Below are positions 56,560-64,000 of a stretch of DNA of 64,000 bases, piece by piece. This DNA is from Strigamia acuminata (taxonomy: Eukaryota > Arthropoda > Chilopoda > Geophilomorpha > Linotaeniidae): the NCBI GenBank assembly GCA_949358305.1, contig OX442314.1, positions 52,516,369 to 52,580,368 on the forward strand, read 5' to 3'. Under the pieces are notes generated by a model, which saw only the letters and a program-made list of their open reading frames with translations, searched no databases and was not told the origin of the DNA. How positions within the stretch are numbered: position 1 is the stretch's first letter; each line of letters opens with the position of its first letter. The position numbers and the translations under genes are program-made.

Positions 56560-58156
56560 ATGACGGACGGTTTCCCCAAAACGGACGCGGGCGCGCGCGT
56601 GTGGGTCGCCGCGACGACGTCGTACCGGCAGGACGTCGGTTTCGCCGGCGGGACGCCCGGCTACTGCGGTCGCTGCGTGCCGAGCAGCTCGGAGTTCGAT
56701 TACTTCGAGGAGCTGTTCGGCGAGGCGGCCCGTTTCATCGTGACCGCGACGAATCGAGCCATCCGGAGAGAGGCGAGAGAGGAGGAAATGGCGCGAGCGC
56801 AGGTGCCGAGAAAAAAACAACGGTGACGATCCGCGACACTCACTCTCACGCTCGTTTTCGTTTTCGTTTTCGTTCTAGGTGCTCGCCGCGTCGCGGCCAC
56901 GGCCACGAGGTCCAAAGTCCAGACGAACGACGGCGGCGACGACGACGACGACTGCTGCCGGTGGGAGCGTCGTGGCCGTTGCCGGTGGCAGCGGCACCCG
57001 ACCCGGGGCGCGGTGCGCGGACCTGAGGGTGCGCCTCACCGCGGGCGACCGGGGGGCGGCCGACGCGGCCGCTCGACGACAATTAGCCCTTCCTCCCCTT
57101 CCTCCTCCTCCTCCTCCTCCTCCTCCTCCTCCTCTTCCTCGGCAGAGGGCACGTGGGCCGGTTCGACCCCTGGCGCTGGACGAGCTGTACGCGTACCTGG
57201 GCATTCTCGTGCTCACCGGTTACAACCGACAGCCCGAACTGCGCCACTACTGGCAGGGCGACAGGCCCGGCGATCTCGGCGCGCCGGCCGTCCGACGAGC
57301 GATGACGCGCCAACGGTTCGAAGAGGTTTCGCGTTATCTCCACTACAGCACGCAGCCGTCGTACCAGCGGCTGCGCGTTGGCGGGTCGGCGGCCGGCTCC
57401 GACGGCGGCAGCACGACGGGAGAGAGGGCGGCGTTCTTGAAGGAACGCGAACGAGACGACGGCACGACGAAAGTCCGTTTGTTCGCCGATCTGGTGAACA
57501 AGCGCTTTCGCGCGTGCCGCGAGCCCAGCCAAACTCTCTGCGTCGACGAATCGATGATCGCCTACCGGGGTCGATCGGAGATGAAGGTGCGTGCGGGGGT
57601 CGCCCTCCGATCTCGTTTTTCTCTAACGTTCGTTCTTTCTTTCTTTCTTTCTTTCTTTCTTTAACGTTCTTCCCAGGTCCGTCAACCGGCCAAGCCCATC
57701 AAATGGGGCTTCGAGTTGTTCACACTATGCGACGCGGGCACCGCCTACGTGCTGAACGACGAGGCGCACATCGGCAAACGCGCCAAAATGTTCTTCGACC
57801 CGGACGAGGAGCCGGAGCCAGAGTGAGTCACTTCGTCGTCGCTGTTTCTCTCCTTCGTTCTCACAATTCCTTCTTTTTCTTTTCTCTTTTTTTCGTTTCC
57901 AGGTACCCGGGCAGCATCATCGGACGCATCGTCGTCTACGTCGCCAGGCACTACCTCGGCAAAGGGCACACGATTGCGTGCGACAATCGATTCACGTCCG
58001 CCGTGCTGTTCGAGCACCTCTTTGCCCGCCACAACACAATGGCCGTCGGGACGCTGCGGTCCAACGCGGCCCAAATGCCGCCCGACCTCCCGGACCCCAA
58101 GCGGTACCGAGCCAACGCGAGAGGTAAACCGCCCGCTCGCTCTTCGCATCGTCGGC

Positions 58157-58240
<84 letters not shown>

Positions 58241-58965
58241 CGATTGATTGATTGATTTCACTTCTTTTTTATTCATAGGCGATTTCCTGCATCGTCAGAG
58301 TGGCCGACTGTTGCTTACCTGGTGGAGGGACACGACGACCGTGAGTCTGCTCAGCACGAACGTCGACCCGTTGGCGGCGCCCGGGCACGTCTCCCGTCGC
58401 ATCGGCGGCAACAGGGTGGACGTCCGTTGCCCGGCGCCCGCGCTTTCGTACACGCGCAATTTCCACTGGGTGGACGTGCTGAACAGGCTGGTCTCCTCGT
58501 TCCGCATCGGGCGCCGTTCCCCGTACTGGCACCGGTACTTCTTCTTCCACAAGCTGAACCAAGGTGAGCGGGGCGCCGTTTGCCACCGATTAATCCGTCG
58601 CTAATTAATTCTCGCTTCTCTTCTCTTCTCTTCTTCCAGTGTGCGTCAACGCCCGAATCAATATGCTCGAGGCGACCTCGGGCGCGCGAGGCGGCCGATC
58701 GCAGCTGCAGTTCAGGAGAGCGCTCGCCACCCAACTCGTGTCTCGACGGGAGGGGGCCGTGCCGGGCGCGGCCCCCGCGCCCGGCGGACCCGTCGTCCAC
58801 CGGCTCGAACACACGTCCAAGAGCAAGCGGTGCAAGGTGTGTTACGTGCGCCGCAAGGAACGGCACGAGAGCAGTTGGTGGTGCGTCCCCTGCGAAATCA
58901 ACCTGTGCCGGCCGAAACACGGTCGCGATTGTTTTCAGATCCACGTGGCCGGCGCGGACAAGTGA
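56560..58965 (+). CDS. piggyBac-like transposase (PGBD type), six exons, DDD triad intact
   Basis: Predicted exons: 56560–56802, 56879–57586, 57677–57822, 57903–58123, 58279–58563, 58640–58965; phases agree, 642 aa. N-terminal part has GYCGRCVPSSSEFDYFEELF and ALDELYAYLGILVLTGYNRQPELRHYW, both typical of the piggyBac family. The three catalytic aspartates are visible: D304 (CVDESMIAYRGR), D393 (IACDNRFTS) and D505 (FHWVDVLNRL). The C-terminus has a cysteine-rich zinc-binding domain (CKVC…WWCVPC…C…H…C…H). Exon 2 includes an Ala/Pro-rich insert with a (CCT)n tract that may hide one more intron. An intron-rich gene with no terminal repeats found beside it suggests a domesticated gene, while the triad suggests it could still be active. 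Confidence 0.85.
58161..58257 (+). repeat. (GATT)n microsatellite in intron 4 of the transposase gene
   Basis: About 24 GATT units, almost filling the intron between exons 4 and 5. Confidence 0.9.
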
Positions 58966-59293
58966 CCGCGACGTTTCCACGACCGAGCGCGCGCCGACGC
59001 TCGGGCGGCCAACCGGCCGGTTAATTTTGTTTTATTTCATTCCTCCATTTGCCAGAACGCGGCGGAGTAGTTTTGTTTGTTTTGCTTATTTATTTATTTA
59101 TTCATTTATTCCATTTTTTTTGTAAGTTAATTTTATTATTTATTAACAAAGGCAACAATGACGACGTATTGTCGATGCCGACAAAGAAAAAGAAAAAAAA
59201 GAAAACAAACGAACAAATCAATAAAAACGAACAAAAACAGACAAGTGAAACGAAAACGTGTGAATTAATTAGCTCGATCGGCCAACCAATCAA
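58966..59293. other. Convergent 3' flank between transposase and coiled-coil genes
   Basis: GC-rich then A/T-rich spacer; an AATAAA lies near 59220 on the plus strand. No gene seen. Confidence 0.45.
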
Positions 59294-60907
<1,614 letters not shown>

Positions 60908-61190
60908 CCGTAAAAAAAAAAAAATGGCGTCGGAGAAAAAAAAAACCTATGGCGTGGTCGGAATGCGACTGTCTGTCTGCCTGCCTGTCAGTCCGTCAGC
61001 CAGCCAGTCAGCTGACGACACGAAAAAAATAAAAAAAAAATGAACAAACAAACAAACAAACAAATAAATAATAGTAATAATAATAATAATTATTATTAAA
61101 CAAAAAATAATTAATAACCGGTAACTAATTAACGACGATTAACAACGGCGAGAATGAATGGTAACGACGGCGAACGTTGTCGTTGAAATT
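60908..61190. other. 5' flank of coiled-coil gene
   Basis: A-rich stretch, TGTCTGCC tandem near 60970 and (AAAC/AATA)n near 61040–61110. No gene seen. Confidence 0.4.
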
Positions 61191-62400
61191 GGCGGCGCTT
61201 TATCATCGGCCCCGAGTGGCCGAGCGGGCAGGGTGACCTGCCGCACGGAGCTGGTGACCGAGGGTTCGAGTCCCGCTTCCCGCCGATTTTTCATTTCTGG
61301 CAAAAACTGTATTGTCAAACAAATACGCATTCCTGGGGTTTCGATTGATATTGCCCCGTTCCAGTTCGTTCGTCCATACTTATTAGTTCTCTTCAGATGG
61401 TGATGATGAACACTCTCCCGCGGGGTTGCGGGAGGGTGGGGGGGGAGTCGAAAGATTCGGCTCTCCTTTTATTTATTTATTTATTTTATTTTATTTTATT
61501 TTATTTTTTTCGTTTACATACATATATTTGTTTTTATTTTTATTCTTTTTCTTTTCTTTTCTTTTCTTTTTTTCCGAGATTCGAACAGAACTGCCGAGTT
61601 AAGTTAAGTTGGGCTAAAACAGAAAAGGAAGAAATTCGAAGCGACGGTTCTAGACGGCTACGAGGGCGGTTTATCTTCGGCCCCGGGTGGCCGAGCGGGC
61701 AGGGTGACCTGCCGCACGGAGCTGGTGACCGAGGGTTCGAGTCCCGCTTCCCGCCGATTTTTCATTTCTGGCAAAAACTGTATCACAGAAACACTCATAT
61801 CTATCTTAACATTGTCGAGTCTATTGCACGGTTGTGCGCCATTCTTTCTCTTCAGATAGTGAGGCACACTCTCTCGCGAGGTTGCGAGAGGGTGGGGGGA
61901 AGTCGGAAGATTCGGCTCTCCTTTTGTTTTTATTTTTTTCGTTCATATTTTTGTTTTTATTTCTATTCTTTTTCTCTTCTCTTCTCTTCTTTTCTTTTTT
62001 TCTCTTTTCTTTTTTTTTTTTGTTTTTTCCTCCCCGAGATTCGAACGGGGCTGCCGAGTCGAGTTGGGTTAAAACAGAAAAGGAAGAAATTCGAAGCGAC
62101 GAAATTCTAGACGGCCACGAGGACGGTTTATCTTCGGGCCCGGGTGGCCGAGCGGGCAGGGTGACCTGCCGCACGGAGTTGGTGACCGAGAGTTCGAGTC
62201 CCGCTCCCGCCGACTTTTCATTTCCGACAAAGCTGTATTGTCAAACACGCATTCCACAGCATTTCAGTTGATATTGCCAAATATTGTGCCGTTCCAGTTT
62301 GGTCCCTTATTATTTCGAGATGGTGATGATGAACACTTTCCCGCGGGGTTGCGAGGGGGTGGGGGAGAGTCGAAAGATTCGGTTCTCCTTTTGTTTTTAT
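61190..62400 (+). mobile_element. Three tandem tRNA-headed SINE-like units, right cluster
   Basis: Same family and orientation as the cluster at 55–56 kb. Heads start at about 61208, 61679 and 62136, with period 471 and 457. Heads carry TGGCCGAGCGG and GGTTCGAGTCC or AGTTCGAGTCC. Bodies share a GTGATGATGAACACT-like block and a GCGGGGTTGCGGGAGGG hairpin-like block, then a T-rich tail. Confidence 0.7.
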
Positions 62401-63063
62401 TTTTATTTTTATTTTTATTTATTTTGTTTTATTTTGTTTTATTTTTTATTTTTTAATTTTCAATTTTATTCAATTTTTCTCCCCCCCCCCCCCGTCGATC
62501 ATCGTCGCCACCGTCTCGTGTGGCGGTCGGGTGAAAGGAAAAAAAAAAGAAAAAAAAAAAAAAAAAAAAAAAAGAAAGAAAACCCTTCGCATCACCTTAT
62601 CCGCGATGTGTCGGGAGGGCGTCTGAGAACCCACTCGCCCATTCTCAGCGGCCGCATTTTCCAATTTTCGCCACCGGATGTCGCGCTCGCGTCACGCTCG
62701 TCCGTATCCCTCTCATCCCCACTCGTTGATCGACCTACTGGCTTCTTCGTCTCCCCTTTCGTCGCTCCTGCCGAGAAAGGTAAGCGAGATCGTCAATCGG
62801 ATCGGGTCGGGTCGGACCGAAACCAACTCGACCGATCGACACGCGTCCTCCCGTTTCTCGGCCGCCGACGCGCGACCGGGATTAATTGATTGGTTTGGTT
62901 CGGTTCGGTTCGGTTCGGTCCGATCGGCGAATTTTCTCTTTCGTACGTTCGTTCATTCGTTCGTTCGCTCACCCGTTTGTTTGTTTATTATTTAAATCTA
63001 GCCACTCCATTCGTTCGTCCATTTTTTTTTTTCCCCGTCAACATCCTCATCGCCGCCGCCGAC
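62401..63063 (+). other. 5' region of the last gene, possible upstream exon
   Basis: T-rich tail, a run of 11 C (62482–62492) and an A-rich run (62540–62575). An ATG at 62678 opens 34 codons up to AGAAAG and a GTAAGC donor at 62780. A CTAG acceptor at 62999–63002 and a downstream stretch with (CGC)n may be the rest of a 5' UTR. Whether 62678 is a coding start is unclear; the ATG at 63064 gives a better spliced frame. Confidence 0.35.
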
Positions 63064-63797
63064 ATGTCGGGACATCGCCGCGACCACCCTTCGTAAGTTT
63101 CGCGACCGTTTAGTTAGTCAGTCAGTCAGTCAGTCAGTCGGTTAGCTAGTTGGTTAATCGACCAGCCAACCGACCGACTTTCTTTTATCTTTATTTTTTT
63201 TTTTCTAAGGATTCCACAGCCGCCGCCGCTGCCACGCTCCATGGTCGAGTGGAACCTGGGCGCGGGACGGGGCAGGGCGTCCCGATGGGCCGGTCGCGCG
63301 GCCCGCGGCTACCCGTGAGTACCGTGATCGATCAATTACTTGATTTATTTATTTATTTTAATTTCTTTTGGTTTTTTTTTTTTTTTTTTTTTTTTAGAAT
63401 TCCACCGCCACCCATCACGCCGGACATGGAGGTGATCGGCGCGGCGGTGGATGCGGCCGGTCGCTCCGCCGCGGCGTGCAGGGCGGCCGAGGGCGTCGCC
63501 CGCGCCCTCGAGTTTCCCGTTCCAGAGGTGGCCATGGCGGTGGGCACGACGTCGGTGGTCGTGGCGGCCCGCCTGGCCACGTGGGCGACCCGCGCGGCCT
63601 TCAGCTCGGTCGCGGCGGCCGTAGCGGTGGTCGCGGCCACGACGGGCAACGAGGAGGCGGTCGACGCCGTCGTCACGGCGGCCGGTGCGGTCGGGGCGGC
63701 TGAGGCAGCCACCATCGCCGTCGACGAGGCCGCGACGGCGGTAGAGGCGAGCGCGCGAGGACTCCGTCGTTGCCGCGCCAGGAGCTCAACGATGTAA
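63064..63797 (+). CDS. Three-exon gene for an Ala/Val-rich protein
   Basis: Predicted join(63064..63092, 63210..63314, 63398..63797), 177 aa. Donors GTAAGT and GTGAGT; acceptors follow T-runs. Both junctions are phase 2. Exons 2 and 3 each open with a similar Ile-Pro-Pro-rich stretch (SIPQPPPLP and PIPPPPITP). Exon 3 is dominated by Ala and Val (MEVIGAAVDAAGRSAAA…VAMAVGTTSVVVAARL) and could form hydrophobic helices, but it could also be low-complexity drift in GC-rich DNA. An alternative frame is Gly/Arg-rich. No family recognised; moderate confidence that it is a gene, low for the frame. Confidence 0.45.
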
Positions 63798-64000
63798 CCG
63801 CCGCCACCACCACCATCGCTCCTCGTTCCATTTTTCAATTTTTCAATTTGTTAATTTGTCAATTTTTCGGTCGTCTTTCAATGTTTCTTTAAAATTTTTA
63901 GTTTTTTTTTTAATGTTTTAATGTGCAAATGTATAAACGATGTATAAAGAATGTATAAACAAATATAAAAACGAACAACATTTTTTTTTTTTTTTTTTTT
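63798..64000 (+). other. 3' flank of last gene, ending in poly-T
   Basis: A/T-rich sequence with short TTTCAATTTG repeats. The last 20 bases of the window are all T. Confidence 0.5.

Overview
This is animal (metazoan) nuclear DNA. It has multi-exon genes with short GT–AG introns, Ty3/gypsy-type LTR retrotransposons, a DEG/ENaC ion-channel gene, a piggyBac-type transposase gene with introns, tRNA-derived short repeats and satellite DNA. An arthropod is plausible, but no single feature in the window settles it.

Left part (1–35 kb, AT-rich): nested mobile elements around one host gene. Bases 1–2772 are the 5' part of a broken, minus-strand Mag-like Ty3/gypsy element. Its gag is split by a copia-type solo LTR. 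Next come two young, nearly identical 12.3-kb Ty3/gypsy elements in opposite orientation: copy 1 (minus, 2915–15240, 4-bp duplication ATCT) and copy 2 (plus, 20642–33011, duplication CAAC). Each has 0.95–0.97-kb LTRs, a tRNA-Pro-type primer site, a 1007-aa Gag with an AT-hook-like N-terminus, a Pol reached by a textbook -1 frameshift signal, and a third ORF that appears to be made from a spliced mRNA. Between them is a DEG/ENaC-type gene whose exon and intron-phase pattern repeats twice, so one reading frame carries two channel units in tandem; its 3' end is not visible. A ~0.97-kb palindromic element with a tRNA-like head in each arm lies inside an RNase H fragment, and copy 2 landed inside its right arm.

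Middle (35–50 kb): base composition turns GC-rich at about 35.1 kb. A satellite block (about 35.99–40.88 kb) is built on GTTAAC palindromes, with a 53-bp monomer and an exact 832-bp higher-order unit. A small three-exon acidic-protein gene follows (41.4–42.2 kb, minus). Then come ten ~0.6-kb units (43.0–49.5 kb). Each has a diverged core and ends in a UUCG-capped hairpin followed by an A/T-rich tail.

Right part (50–64 kb, GC-rich, full of microsatellites): four spliced genes. They are a nine-exon zinc-finger/PHD protein (50.69–54.30 kb, plus), a six-exon piggyBac-like transposase with an intact DDD triad (56.56–58.97 kb, plus), a four-exon coiled-coil Glu-Pro-repeat protein (59.29–60.91 kb, minus) and a three-exon Ala/Val-rich protein (63.06–63.80 kb, plus). 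Three tandem tRNA-headed repeat units lie on each side of the transposase and coiled-coil genes (55.0–56.1 and 61.2–62.4 kb). All splice models were built by eye from GT–AG sites and phase agreement, without transcript data.
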